This document shows, one piece after another, positions 44,951 to 54,561 of a stretch of DNA of 64,000 bases; within the stretch, counting starts at the first letter, position 1, and every line of letters begins with the position of its first letter. Position numbers and translations under genes: made by a program. The stretch comes from Sansalvadorimonas sp965243775 (GTDB lineage Bacteria > Pseudomonadota > Gammaproteobacteria > Pseudomonadales > Endozoicomonadaceae): NCBI GenBank assembly GCA_965243775.1, contig CBDEWF010000137.1:1-64000 (forward strand). Direction: 5' to 3'. The notes under the pieces are model-generated. The model was given only the letters and a program-made list of their open reading frames with translations. It was not told the origin of the DNA and ran no database searches.

Positions 44951-47035
44951 TTGGCGAAGTCTCTGAACGAGGTTCCGGTAACAACACTGAAAGGGGTTGG
45001 CGCTGCGCTTGCCACCAGGCTGGAAAAGATTGGCATCAGCAATCTTCAGGACCTCCTGTTCCATCTGCCTTTGCGCTACCAGGACCGTACCAGAATCACG
45101 CCACTGGGTGAGCTTCAATTTGGCATGGATGCGGTTATCGAAGGCACGATTGCCGCTTCCGATATTGTCATGGGCCGTCGCCGCAGCCTTGTCTGTCGAG
45201 TACAGGATGGCACAGGCACGGTTAACCTTCGCTTTTTCCACTTCAGTGCGGCACAGAAGAACAGCCTGAAAAAAGGCGCAACTATCCGCTGTTTTGGTGA
45301 GCCCCGCCGTGGAGCCCATGGACTGGAGTTCTATCACCCTGAATACCGGATAATTAACGACAGCAGCCCATCAGGGATAGAAGAGACCTTAACGCCTGTT
45401 TACCCCGCCACCGAAGGGCTGACCCAGCCCAGGCTGCGCAGTTTGTGCGAACAGGCCCTGCAGTTTATTCATCACCCGGATGCTCTGCAGGAGTGGCTTC
45501 CCGACTCTCTTCATGAAAAGTACAGTCTGTGGCCTCTTACTGAGGCTGTGCGCTTTCTGCATAAGCCACCACCCGATGCCGAACTCGAAACCATGGCTGA
45601 AGGCCTACACCCAGCCCGGCAGCGTCTGGCTTTTGAAGAACTCCTGGCCCACAACCTCAGTCTGCAGCAGCTGCGTCAGCGGGTTCGCCAGCAGACAGGT
45701 ATGGCTCTGCCGGGATCAGGAGAGCTGGTCAGCAGATTTCTTGAAAACCTTCCCTTCACCCTGACAGGAGCCCAGCAACGGGTTTCTGGAGAAGTTATCA
45801 ATGATCTTTCCCTGCCTGTTCCTATGCTGCGCCTGGTTCAGGGAGATGTTGGCTCGGGTAAAACAGTTGTGGCAGCGCTGGCAGCGTTACAGACTGTAGA
45901 GAGTAAACATCAGGCCGCTTTGATGGCACCTACGGAAATCCTGGCGGAGCAGCACTACAACAATTTTTCCAGCTGGTTGAAACCCCTTGGGATCACCGTG
46001 GCCTGGCTGACTGGAAAAACCAAAGGGAAGAAACGTGAGCAGCAACTTGAACTGATTCGTTCCGGTGAAGCAGAAGTCGTTGTCGGGACCCACGCCCTGT
46101 TCCAGGAAGATGTCGAGTTCCGCCATCTGGCCCTGGCCATTATTGATGAACAGCACCGGTTTGGTGTTCATCAGCGTCTGGCCCTTCGGGAAAAGGGGCG
46201 AAAAATTGGTGCCATGCCCCATCAGCTAATTATGACGGCTACGCCTATTCCCCGAACCCTGGCCATGAGTGCCTATGCCGACCTGGATTGCTCCATAATC
46301 GACGAGCTGCCTCCCGGCCGAACGCCGGTAAACACCATTGTGATTGGTGATAATCGCCGCGATCAGGTGATTGAACGGGTAAGAATTGCCTGTCAGGAAG
46401 GACGACAGGCTTACTGGGTCTGCACTCTGATTGAGGAGTCAGAAGCGTTGCAGTGCCAGGCTGCTGAAGTGACGGCGGAAGAGCTTACCAAATCCCTGCC
46501 AGATCTGTCCGTTGGTCTTATCCATGGCCGGATGAAACCTTCGGAAAAAGCCGAGGTCATGGATGCATTCAAGGAAGGTCATCTGCACCTGCTGGTTGCG
46601 ACAACAGTTATTGAAGTGGGTGTAGATGTTCCCAATTCCAGCCTGATGATCATTGAAAACCCGGAACGCCTTGGTCTGGCCCAGCTCCACCAGCTGCGCG
46701 GGCGGGTTGGCAGGGGCAGTATTGCCAGCCACTGTGTGTTGATGTATCACCCACCGCTTTCACAGCAGGGAAAAGAGCGACTGCAGGTGATGCGGGAATC
46801 CAGTGACGGGTTTGTGATTGCCGAAAAAGATCTGGAACTGCGTGGACCAGGCGAAGTTTTGGGAACACGTCAGACAGGACTGGTTCAATTCCGCGTAGCA
46901 GACCTGGAGAGAGATAAGACTTTGCTGGATACTATTAAATCTGCGGCTGAACAGCTGATTCAGGAAGCTCCTACCCACGTTCAACCTCTTGTAGATCGCT
47001 GGCTACCCCATGGTGACCACTATGCAGATGCCTGA
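44951..47035 (+). CDS. recG: ATP-dependent DNA helicase RecG
   Basis: A 694-residue branch-migration helicase that regresses stalled forks. The wedge domain (about residues 50-150) precedes Walker A VQGDVGSGKTVVA, DEQHRFG (motif II), TATPIPRTLAMSAY and the C-terminal TRG region RLGLAQLHQLRGRVGRG. It starts with TTG 44951 after GAGGAGGAG, 12 bp past oxyR. Standard length (693 in E. coli). Confidence 0.96.
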   Translation: MAKSLNEVPVTTLKGVGAALATRLEKIGISNLQDLLFHLPLRYQDRTRITPLGELQFGMDAVIEGTIAASDIVMGRRRSLVCRVQDGTGTVNLRFFHFSAAQKNSLKKGATIRCFGEPRRGAHGLEFYHPEYRIINDSSPSGIEETLTPVYPATEGLTQPRLRSLCEQALQFIHHPDALQEWLPDSLHEKYSLWPLTEAVRFLHKPPPDAELETMAEGLHPARQRLAFEELLAHNLSLQQLRQRVRQQTGMALPGSGELVSRFLENLPFTLTGAQQRVSGEVINDLSLPVPMLRLVQGDVGSGKTVVAALAALQTVESKHQAALMAPTEILAEQHYNNFSSWLKPLGITVAWLTGKTKGKKREQQLELIRSGEAEVVVGTHALFQEDVEFRHLALAIIDEQHRFGVHQRLALREKGRKIGAMPHQLIMTATPIPRTLAMSAYADLDCSIIDELPPGRTPVNTIVIGDNRRDQVIERVRIACQEGRQAYWVCTLIEESEALQCQAAEVTAEELTKSLPDLSVGLIHGRMKPSEKAEVMDAFKEGHLHLLVATTVIEVGVDVPNSSLMIIENPERLGLAQLHQLRGRVGRGSIASHCVLMYHPPLSQQGKERLQVMRESSDGFVIAEKDLELRGPGEVLGTRQTGLVQFRVADLERDKTLLDTIKSAAEQLIQEAPTHVQPLVDRWLPHGDHYADA

Positions 47036-47066
47036 CTGGCAGGGTCGATGCCCTCCTGCCAGTCAG
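47032..47066 (+). terminator. Hairpin overlapping the recG stop
   Basis: Perfect 12-bp stem CTGACTGGCAGG/CCTGCCAGTCAG enclosing an 11-nt loop; the recG TGA lies in the left arm. It has no T run. Confidence 0.65.
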
Positions 47067-47113
47067 ACCAAAGAGCTATTCCCTGTAGGTGTGATATACC
47101 CCGTGGGTACTAG

Positions 47114-48784
47114 TTAGCAGTAAGCCACTCGTACACGACGATACTCAGGCTTCCACATCTGTTTGCGAATCTGCTCTTCCAGAACACTCACTTCACACTC
47201 TGGTGCCAGCTTTTCCTCCAGGGCCTGCAGTGCTACAGCTCTGGCAATTTCTCCGGTTACTCTTTTGATATCACTCATTGGCGGCAACAGAGAGCCACTG
47301 GGAGCTGAGACAGCCAGAGTTTCCACAGCAGCATTCAGCATACCATCAGAAACTTCTTTTGCTCCGCTGGCCAGTGCACCCAGCCCAACACCCGGGAAGA
47401 TATAAATATTGTTGCACTGGGCCACCGGGTAAACCTTGCCGTTAAACTCCACAGGATCAAACGGACTGCCTGTAGCCACCAGGGCACGTCCGTAACTCCA
47501 GCGAATAATATCTTCCGGTTTTGCCTCAATCTGGCTGATGGGGTTGGAAAGGGCAAAGATAATTGGCTGCTGATGGTTCTCTGCCATCAGTTCGATAATT
47601 TCCTGAGTGAACAGGCCAGTCTGACCTGACACACCAATAATGGCATCCGGCTTTACATGACGGATCACATCCATCATGAAAACACCCTCGGTATCCGACC
47701 AGCCTTCTATTTCGCTCTTCTGGTGCACCAGCTTCTGCTGGAAGGGGTACAGATCTTCCATTTCATCGTGGAGCAGACCACAACGATCCACCATGTAAAT
47801 ACGCTTCTGTGCTTCTTGCTCAGAGAGCCCACGCTCCATCATCAACCGGATTATCTGGCCTGCAATGCCACAGCCAGAAGAACCCGCGCCAAGGAAGGCT
47901 ATTTTCATCTCTTCCAAGGGCTTCCCTGCGGCCCGGGCAGCAGAGAGAAGAGTAGAAGCCGCTACAGCAGCGGTTCCCTGGATATCATCATTGAAGCTGC
48001 ACAGCTCATGGCGGTACTTATCCAGCAGAGGTGTTGCATGATGAATAGCAAAATCTTCAAACTGCAGCAAAGCCTTGGGCCAGCGGCGTTTCAGTGCCTG
48101 GATAAAGCTGTCCACGAATGCATAGTACTCGCTGTCATCAATACGCCTGTGACGCCAGCCCAGATACGCTGGGTCATCCAGAAGCTGCTGGTTATTGGTT
48201 CCACAGTCCAGCGTGATCGGCAGAGTTTTATTAGGGGTAATGCCACCCACAGCCGTGTACAGAGCCAGCTTGCCGATACAGATTCCCATACCGCCAATAC
48301 CCTGGTCACCCAGCCCCAATACACGCTCACCGTCGGTGACCACGATAACCTCAATATTGCGCTTGAAGTTGGCCAGCATGGCATCCATACGATCCCGCTC
48401 AGGATAGGAAATATACAAACCTCGGGGACGACGGTAGAGGTCACTGAAACGCTGACAGGCCTGCCCCACAACCGGGGTATAGATAATAGGCAGCATCTCT
48501 TCCAGATGGCGCTGAACCAGCGCGTAGTACAGGGTTTCATTGGTATCCTGCAGGGAACGGAGATAAATATGCTTCAGGATCGGAGTTGGCTTAACCGAGA
48601 AAGATTTGTATGCCCTGCGACACTGTTCCTCAAGGGTCTCAACCCGCGGTGGTAACAACCCGTGCAGCTCCAGTTCGCTGCGCTCTTCCATTGAGAAGGC
48701 TGTATCTTTATTTAATAGGGAGTTTTCCAGAAGAGTACGACCGGCCAAACCGGTATAAATACAGTTGAAATCAGCTTCGCTCAT
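47114..48784 (-). CDS. maeA: NAD-dependent malic enzyme
   Basis: A 556-residue malate dehydrogenase (decarboxylating) giving pyruvate, CO2 and NADH. Landmarks: IYTPVVGQACQRFSDLYRRPRGLYIS, VVTDGERVLGLGDQGIGGMGI, FEDFAIHHATPLLDKYR (metal) and the NAD loop FLGAGSSGCGIAG. Length fits E. coli MaeA/SfcA (565). It is convergent with recG. Confidence 0.95.
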   Translation of the reverse strand: MSEADFNCIYTGLAGRTLLENSLLNKDTAFSMEERSELELHGLLPPRVETLEEQCRRAYKSFSVKPTPILKHIYLRSLQDTNETLYYALVQRHLEEMLPIIYTPVVGQACQRFSDLYRRPRGLYISYPERDRMDAMLANFKRNIEVIVVTDGERVLGLGDQGIGGMGICIGKLALYTAVGGITPNKTLPITLDCGTNNQQLLDDPAYLGWRHRRIDDSEYYAFVDSFIQALKRRWPKALLQFEDFAIHHATPLLDKYRHELCSFNDDIQGTAAVAASTLLSAARAAGKPLEEMKIAFLGAGSSGCGIAGQIIRLMMERGLSEQEAQKRIYMVDRCGLLHDEMEDLYPFQQKLVHQKSEIEGWSDTEGVFMMDVIRHVKPDAIIGVSGQTGLFTQEIIELMAENHQQPIIFALSNPISQIEAKPEDIIRWSYGRALVATGSPFDPVEFNGKVYPVAQCNNIYIFPGVGLGALASGAKEVSDGMLNAAVETLAVSAPSGSLLPPMSDIKRVTGEIARAVALQALEEKLAPECEVSVLEEQIRKQMWKPEYRRVRVAYC

Positions 48785-49050
48785 CAGTAGCTTCAGTGAT
48801 AGTCAGAAAAGAGAATAGAGAGTTTTAGGCTCAGTCAAGCCCAGCAGCTTTCCGGTCAAATCCCCTTGACACCAAAGCCGACAGGCGGCACGTCAGTATA
48901 AATCTACGGACGCAAGTACTAATAAACCGGAGCAATATTAACATACCCTGTTGCTGAATAGCCGACAAAATTACTGTTTATTACTGGGCTTCAACCTCTC
49001 GAGAATGGCAGCGGCACATATTTTTGTCAGACCGGATCTTTCTTGCCATA

Positions 49051-49797
49051 TTATAGATCCGCTGGATTCATAACCTCTAGTTGACTTTCACTCTCCCACT
49101 GATCATCCCCTTCACCTTGTAAATGGAATAGAGGTTGTTGTTCATCCTCAAGATTGGCATTTTTTTGTGACAGAGAACTTTTTTCATTACATAATTCTAT
49201 TATTGCGGTACGGGCTGCCTTGAGCACTTCTATTTTTGTATGACTACACGGGGTTCGGCAACGCTTTCTGGCTGTATCTTCTCTGAGATAGCCATATTTT
49301 GTAAGAGTATCCTCCAGTTCTTTGGTAGCACAAGTTAAACCCCTCCTTAGTTCCCGTTCAGCTTGATTATGACGAGCTTTTTCCAATGTATTCGCTCGCC
49401 TGGATGATCTTTGTTTGACTTTGCCTTTCTGATCCGGTGCAGCCTTGACTCTTTTTTTTGGGGTGGAGGACGATGAGGAACTGTGTCCTGCTGACGAACC
49501 GGACTTTAGCTGCTTCCCTTTTTGAGTTTGAGATTCTGCCTGTTTTTTTTGATGTAATTTAGATATATCAATTTTAATCGTCCTTTGTTCATGACATTTT
49601 CGTGTAGCTACAGGTATATCACTACCATCTGAGTCTTTTGTGAGACTAGACCTTTTCCTTTTAACATCAGGAAGTTTGCAGCTTCGGACTGGTGCTACTT
49701 TCGAGCCTGTCTTAGACGGTATTGTTAAGGTTCCTGCAACTGGTACTGGTACCGCTGCCGACACTACCGAAGGTGTAACGCTTGATCTTGTCTTCAT
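49051..49797 (-). CDS. Basic helix-loop-helix-like protein with basic tracts (candidate nucleomodulin)
   Basis: A 248-residue protein unlike its neighbours. Residues 1-130 are low complexity, rich in Ser, Lys and Arg, with basic clusters VKRKRS (about 46-50) and TPKKRVKAAPDQKGKVKQR plus SSRR (112-134) that look like nuclear localisation signals. Residues about 133-206 match the bHLH pattern: basic region and helix 1 (ARHNQAERELRRGL), a loop of about 20 residues, and helix 2 (HTKIEVLKAARTAIIEL), followed by a heptad-like tail. The E-box contact positions H143, E147 and R151 have the spacing of Myc/MAX (His-x3-Glu-x3-Arg). No signal peptide. Export and nuclear action are inferences; domain assignment is by eye. 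Confidence 0.65.
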   Translation of the reverse strand: MKTRSSVTPSVVSAAVPVPVAGTLTIPSKTGSKVAPVRSCKLPDVKRKRSSLTKDSDGSDIPVATRKCHEQRTIKIDISKLHQKKQAESQTQKGKQLKSGSSAGHSSSSSSTPKKRVKAAPDQKGKVKQRSSRRANTLEKARHNQAERELRRGLTCATKELEDTLTKYGYLREDTARKRCRTPCSHTKIEVLKAARTAIIELCNEKSSLSQKNANLEDEQQPLFHLQGEGDDQWESESQLEVMNPADL

Positions 49798-49922
49798 TTT
49801 TTCCCCACCCTTTTATCACCCGTATGACCAATTCATCTTTCAGGATTGGACAGTCGGCAGCAGGCAGGTGTCAGTAACAATGCTGTCAGTAGCAATGATA
49901 TTAGTGGAATAGGCTTGGTTGA

Positions 49923-50375
49923 TTATAGTGGCAAAGCAGTAGTGTACTTGATCTGCTCCATGGCAAAGCTGGAAGATACCTTGCTCAGGTCAGGAATGGC
50001 TTTGATCAGCGTCTTGTAAAAACGGTCATAGGCGTGAATGTTTTCCACAACTACCCTCATCATGTAGTCCCAGTCTCCCCCCATGCGATAGAGCTCAACA
50101 ACTTCATCAAAAAGGGAAACTGTGCAGGCAAAGTGCTGCAGCCAGTCTTCATTATGGTTACGGGTTTTCAGATGTACGAAAACGGACAGGGGTAGCCCGA
50201 CCTTGTCCTGATCCACCAGTGCAACCCGCTTTCGAATAACACCATCATCCTCAAGCTTTCGGATACGCTTCCAGCAGGGGCTTGGCGACAGGTCAACTTT
50301 TTCTGCCAGATCGTTCAGGGAGAGTGAGGCGTCTTCCTGCAAATAACCAATTATTTTTCTATCTTTTTTATCCAC
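49923..50375 (-). CDS. decR: Lrp/AsnC family regulator of cysteine desulfidation (DecR/CyuR-like)
   Basis: A 150-residue Lrp-type regulator. The helix-turn-helix LSLNDLAEKVDLSPSPCWKRIRKLEDDGVI and the C-terminal SSFAMEQIKYTT are close to E. coli DecR (YbaO), the cysteine-responsive activator of cyuA. It is divergent from a cyuA-like gene here, which supports the assignment. The Lrp effector domain shows DYMMRVVVENIHAYDRFY. Confidence 0.88.
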   Translation of the reverse strand: MDKKDRKIIGYLQEDASLSLNDLAEKVDLSPSPCWKRIRKLEDDGVIRKRVALVDQDKVGLPLSVFVHLKTRNHNEDWLQHFACTVSLFDEVVELYRMGGDWDYMMRVVVENIHAYDRFYKTLIKAIPDLSKVSSSFAMEQIKYTTALPL

Positions 50376-50510
50376 TGAAATAATTTCCCAAATTATCAGG
50401 ATAAAGGAAAAATTATTTTAACATTGTCGTTAGTCACCCCCATAGAGAAAATACTTTTCTCCTGTTCCAGCCTTATCATGATCTCGCAAACTATCGACAA
50501 GGATAAAACC

Positions 50511-51791
50511 ATGTGGCGTCCAGAATGGGACGGCTTTGTAGCCATCATCAAAGATCGTGTTAAACCCGCCCTGGGATGTACTGAACCTGTATCTACGGCG
50601 TTGGCTGCAGCCCATGCAACACATCTCCTTGGCTGTCAGCCTGAGTGCCTGGATATTCTTGTCAGCGGCAATCTGTTGAAGAACGGCATGGGGGTTGGTA
50701 TTCCCGGCACCGGAGAAGTCGGCCTGCCCATAGCAGCGGCTCTTGGCAGCATCTGCGGAGATCCTGAAAAAGGTCTTGAGGTTCTGGCAGATGTGACACC
50801 GAATTACGTTGAGTCAGCCCGTAAAATGGTCGACCATGAAAAAGTTTCCATTGCCGTTAAAGAAACCTCTTCTGTGCTTTATTCCGAGGTACTGGCTACT
50901 GCCGGAAACAACAAAGCCCGGGTCATAATCAGAGACCACCACACCCGCGTAACTCTGCAGGAACTCAATGGTAAACCGGTGATGGCGGCATCCATCCAGG
51001 ACTCAATACCAGACAAGAAAACTGCCACACCGCAAATGTCTATCCAGTCTATTTACGAGTTTGCGACCACAGCGGACCTAAACAAACTGACGTTTATTGA
51101 GGAATCTGCCCAACTCAACGGTGCACTCAGCAAAGCGGGCCTGTATGAAGACTTTGGCCTGAAGATTGGGAAAACCTTCAAGAGGAATATTGAGCGGGGC
51201 TTGCTAACAGAAGATCTTTCCGTTCTGGCACAAATGCGCTCCTCGGCAGCATCTGATGCACGTATGGATGGTGCCATGCTGCCAGCAATGAGTAACTCCG
51301 GCAGTGGTAACCAGGGCATTGCTGCAACCATGCCTGTCGTTGCTGTTGCAGACCAGATTGGCGCGTCGAAAGAGCAATTGATCCGGGCACTTATTCTCAG
51401 CCACCTTTCCGCAATTCATATCAAGTCCCACCTGAACACACTTTCTGCCTTGTGTGGCGCAACCACAGCAGCAACAGGGGCCAGTGTCGCCATTACCTGG
51501 CTGCTCGGCGGTAAACTGAAAGAGGCCAGCAATGCCATATTTAATATGTTTGGCGATGTCACTGGCATGTTCTGTGACGGTGCTAAAACCGGCTGTTCCC
51601 TGAAGGTGTCTACTGCCGCATCAGCAGCCGTCAAAGCAGCCCTGATGGCTCTTGATGGTACCCGTATTACCGGCCACGAAGGCATCATCGAAGATGATCT
51701 GGAAAAAACTATCGATAATATTGGCCTTCTGGGTAATCAGGGCATGGCAGAAACGGACTCCATGATTCTGAAAATCATGACATCCAAATAA
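50511..51791 (+). CDS. cyuA: L-cysteine desulfidase CyuA-like (UPF0597)
   Basis: A 426-residue enzyme of the L-serine dehydratase-alpha-like UPF0597 family, which in E. coli degrades cysteine to pyruvate, ammonia and sulfide using a [4Fe-4S] cluster. Landmarks: RVKPALGCTEPVSTALAAA, GVGIPGTGEVGLPIAAALG, SGSGNQGIAATMPVVAVA and FGDVTGMFCDGAKTGCSLKV, where conserved cysteines for the cluster lie. ATG 50511 follows AAGGAT at 8 nt; the longer frame upstream is not used. It is driven divergently from decR. Confidence 0.88.
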   Translation: MWRPEWDGFVAIIKDRVKPALGCTEPVSTALAAAHATHLLGCQPECLDILVSGNLLKNGMGVGIPGTGEVGLPIAAALGSICGDPEKGLEVLADVTPNYVESARKMVDHEKVSIAVKETSSVLYSEVLATAGNNKARVIIRDHHTRVTLQELNGKPVMAASIQDSIPDKKTATPQMSIQSIYEFATTADLNKLTFIEESAQLNGALSKAGLYEDFGLKIGKTFKRNIERGLLTEDLSVLAQMRSSAASDARMDGAMLPAMSNSGSGNQGIAATMPVVAVADQIGASKEQLIRALILSHLSAIHIKSHLNTLSALCGATTAATGASVAITWLLGGKLKEASNAIFNMFGDVTGMFCDGAKTGCSLKVSTAASAAVKAALMALDGTRITGHEGIIEDDLEKTIDNIGLLGNQGMAETDSMILKIMTSK

Positions 51792-51863
51792 AATAAACTG
51801 CAGCTTCATCTCCTGAAAGCCGTTCAGGAAAGAGCAACATTGTTGCTTAATAGGATATGGAAA

Positions 51864-51889
51864 AAGCCTGAGGTCAAGTCCTCAGGCTT
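51864..51889. terminator. Terminator between cyuA and the SCP2-like gene
   Basis: Perfect 10-bp stem AAGCCTGAGG/CCTCAGGCTT, loop TCAAGT, with A tract before it, so most active for the minus-strand gene. Confidence 0.85.
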
Positions 51890-51897
51890 ATCACAAC

Positions 51898-52299
51898 TCA
51901 GGCAGCGGCTTTCTTTTTCTTATTTCCTTTCAGCATATCTGGCAGGGACTTCTTAACCGCTTTCTGGAACCACATAACCTGCATGGGGTTACCTTCCACA
52001 CGGATAGTTTTATCCTGAATTCCCTTCATAAAAATAGCCTGACCTTTAGGATGAGTCAGAGCACTCCAGCCCAGGGCCGAGTTGTCAAAGCGAATGGCAA
52101 ACTCAGGTGTTTCAACAACCTTTCCAGCAGAGGATGTGACTCTTTCATCCTTAACGGTATAGCTGCGACAAACTCCTTCCTCACTGGAGATTTCAAAAGT
52201 CATATCCTTTCCTTCAAGCGTTTTCTTGAATTCTGGCTTATTCCTGCTGGCACGCTTCATCATCACGCCCAGAGCCAGTAGCAGAAGTTTAAATTTCAC
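51898..52299 (-). CDS. SCP2-domain-like protein
   Basis: A 133-residue protein from GTG 52299 (preceded by GGGGG). After a short hydrophobic start (KLLLLALGVMM) comes an SCP2-like lipid-binding core: DMTFEISSEEGVCRSYTVKDERV, FAIRFDNSALGWSALTHPKGQAIFMKGIQDKTIRVEGNPMQVMWF, in which the last 'RVEGN' turn is typical. It ends with KKKKAAA. Pseudomonads have a comparable gene near recG and hup. Role unknown. Confidence 0.7.
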   Translation of the reverse strand: MKFKLLLLALGVMMKRASRNKPEFKKTLEGKDMTFEISSEEGVCRSYTVKDERVTSSAGKVVETPEFAIRFDNSALGWSALTHPKGQAIFMKGIQDKTIRVEGNPMQVMWFQKAVKKSLPDMLKGNKKKKAAA

Positions 52300-52484
52300 A
52301 CGGCCCCCATTGATGACAGATATTATCTGTCCACATTCTACAAGCAAACGGGTCATCCTCCAGTGCAGAGATGACATAAGGTTTGGTTAATAGAGTCGGC
52401 AATGCAGCGCTAAATCTGGAAACGCTGCAAACTTTTGTCAATAGAAGCCTGATCTGGAGTTTGAAGAGCCTGGCTGGATAAGGG

Positions 52485-52760
52485 TTAAGCGTTTACAGCT
52501 TCTTTCAGAGCCTTGCCGGGTTTGAAGGCCACTGTGTTACTGGCAGGAATTTCTATCTCTTCACCTGTCTGGGGGTTCTTGCCCCTGCGGGCACCGCGGG
52601 CTCTCTGGCTAAAGGAACCAAAACCGACAAGGTTAATGGTTTCCTGGCGCTCCAATGCCTGGGTAATCTGCTTCAGTATCACGCTGAGAGCCTCTCCGGC
52701 TTTGTCCTTGCTCAGATCAGCCTGATCTGCAATAGCTGCAATAAGTTCAGGTTTGCGCAT
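52485..52760 (-). CDS. HU family DNA-binding protein
   Basis: A 91-residue histone-like protein that bends DNA as a dimer. MRKPELIAAIADQADLSKDKAGEAL at the start and the beta-arm signature GFGSFSQRARGARRGKNPQTGEEIEIPASN. Standard HU length. It lies in the pseudomonad-like recG-HU-ubiC order. Whether it is HupA- or HupB-like is not decided. Confidence 0.95.
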   Translation of the reverse strand: MRKPELIAAIADQADLSKDKAGEALSVILKQITQALERQETINLVGFGSFSQRARGARRGKNPQTGEEIEIPASNTVAFKPGKALKEAVNA

Positions 52761-53082
52761 AACTCCCTCTCGAATCCATATGTTTTATTCTTTTTATTTT
52801 TCCCCAGCAGAGGCCCATCCAGAACCCCGGAGACTGAGAGCATGCTGCACAGAAATGTGTCAACACGGCCACTCACATTAAATCAGCACAGAGATCAGGG
52901 CAACACCAAATATGCATATTTCCACTAATTAACAGCCCGCCTGTGACAAAGTTTCTGAAAAACCAATGATATAGATGGAAGCACTCAAGGATTTTATAAT
53001 CCGTAATATTTGCAACGGTAAATGTAATCACGCATGCTGCGACAAAATACAGCCCGGATGTACGGGAGAATTTAAAAATTTT

Positions 53083-53610
53083 ATGCAGTCTTACCCGGTC
53101 AATTTTTTAGATCAATTTAACTTTCTGAATCAACACTGGTACAGCCCCAGTACTCTACCCTGGAGCATTTCAAAAACCTGGAAACAGTGGCTGCTGGATG
53201 CCGGCTCGCTGACTCAGCGCCTTAAGGATACTTATCCGGGAACCTTTGAAGTTCAGGTACTCCATCACGACTGGGGACGACCGACAACGAATGAGCGTCA
53301 CTTCCTATCAATGCCGGACCGGGAAATGGCCAGTATTCGTGAGGTTATTCTTCTTTGTAACAGGTCTCCAAAGGTTTTTGCCCGCAGCATTTTGCCAGCC
53401 ACCAGTCTGGAGGGGAAAAACCGTCAGCTACTGAAGCTGAACGACAGCCCCCTCGGTGCATTTTTATTTGCCCAGCCAGACCTTGAACGTGGTCCTATCC
53501 AATTGACCAGAATACATGGCCATGATCAGACTGCGATATGGGGAAGGCGCTCGCGCTTTACCCTGGATAATAAACCCCTGGCTGTATGCGAATATTTTTT
53601 ACCGGAATGA
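53083..53610 (+). CDS. ubiC: Chorismate--pyruvate lyase
   Basis: A 175-residue UbiC, which converts chorismate to 4-hydroxybenzoate, the first committed step of ubiquinone synthesis. Signature blocks: WLLDAGSLTQRLK, REVILLCNRSPKVFARSILP, NDSPLGAFLFAQPDLERGP and GRRSRFTLDNKPLAVCEYFLP. ATG 53083 gives the normal length; an ATG at 52975 adds 36 cysteine-rich residues with no ribosome binding site and is less likely. ubiA begins 29 bp after the stop. Confidence 0.93.
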   Translation: MQSYPVNFLDQFNFLNQHWYSPSTLPWSISKTWKQWLLDAGSLTQRLKDTYPGTFEVQVLHHDWGRPTTNERHFLSMPDREMASIREVILLCNRSPKVFARSILPATSLEGKNRQLLKLNDSPLGAFLFAQPDLERGPIQLTRIHGHDQTAIWGRRSRFTLDNKPLAVCEYFLPE

Positions 53611-53638
53611 ATCTGGCAGTAACATTTTTTTAAAAAGT

Positions 53639-54517
53639 ATGAAAAATACCCTTTCGCTATCAACAACCAGAGTAAACAACTACATTCAGCTTACAAGGTT
53701 GAACCGGCCCATCGGTATTTATCTGCTGCTGTGGCCAACACTCTGGGCTCTCTGGCTGGCTGCCGATGGTTGGCCTGACCCTGCACTATTTATTATTTTT
53801 GTTCTTGGCACCGTGCTAATGCGCTCGGCGGGCTGCGTCATCAATGATTTCGCAGACCGAAATTTCGATGGACATGTAAAACGTACAAAAGACCGTCCAA
53901 TGGCCATGGGCAAAGTCTCTGAGCGGGAAGCATTAATGCTCTTTTTAGCACTGATGCTGACATCTTTTCTCCTGGTGCTGCAGACCAACCCTCTAACCAT
54001 TGCTTTGTCCTTTGCCGGAGCCGCTCTGGCGGCAACCTACCCGTTTATGAAGCGGTTTACCCACTGGCCCCAGGCGTTTCTGGGAGCAGCTTTTGCTTGG
54101 GGTATTCCCATGGCCTGGGCAGCACAAAGTAATGCTATCTCTCCCTCAGCCTGGATTCTGTTTACTGCTTTCCTGCTGTGGACCGTGGCCTACGATACCC
54201 AGTATGCCATGGTAGACAGAGATGATGATTTGAAGATAGGCATTAAATCCACTGCAGTTTTGTTTGGAAAAAAAGACAATCTTATTATTGTCATGCTCCA
54301 GCTTATGACCTTGGGAACCATGGTGGTTGCTGGCATTACCAGCCAGCTGGGAGTTTTCTACTTCCTCGGAGTCGCCTTTATGGGAGGGCTGTTTGCTTAC
54401 CAGCTGACTCTGACCCACAACAGAAACCGTGACGGATGCTTCAAGGCATTTCTGTCCAACCACTGGGCCGGTGCTGCAGTATTGGTTGGGATTATCATTG
54501 ATCGCTGTATTATTTAG
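53639..54517 (+). CDS. ubiA: 4-hydroxybenzoate polyprenyltransferase
   Basis: A 292-residue integral membrane prenyltransferase with about nine spans, attaching the isoprenoid tail to 4-hydroxybenzoate. Both Asp-rich motifs are present: NDFADRNFDGHVKRTKDRP and DTQYAMVDRDDDLKIGIKS. ATG 53639 is the usual start; the frame runs further upstream only as an overlap with ubiC. Confidence 0.96.
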   Translation: MKNTLSLSTTRVNNYIQLTRLNRPIGIYLLLWPTLWALWLAADGWPDPALFIIFVLGTVLMRSAGCVINDFADRNFDGHVKRTKDRPMAMGKVSEREALMLFLALMLTSFLLVLQTNPLTIALSFAGAALAATYPFMKRFTHWPQAFLGAAFAWGIPMAWAAQSNAISPSAWILFTAFLLWTVAYDTQYAMVDRDDDLKIGIKSTAVLFGKKDNLIIVMLQLMTLGTMVVAGITSQLGVFYFLGVAFMGGLFAYQLTLTHNRNRDGCFKAFLSNHWAGAAVLVGIIIDRCII

Positions 54518-54561
54518 AGTTTGTTTTCAATTTAAGTTTCAGGCTCTTTAATAAATCATTG

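Noticed and set aside
47657..48655. 332-codon plus-strand open frame opposite the malic enzyme gene
   Set aside because: Antisense shadow of maeA, which has all catalytic motifs on the other strand.
52975..53082. Cysteine-rich N-terminal extension of UbiC
   Set aside because: The longer start has no ribosome binding site and would exceed the usual UbiC length, so the ATG at 53083 was preferred; it is not fully excluded.
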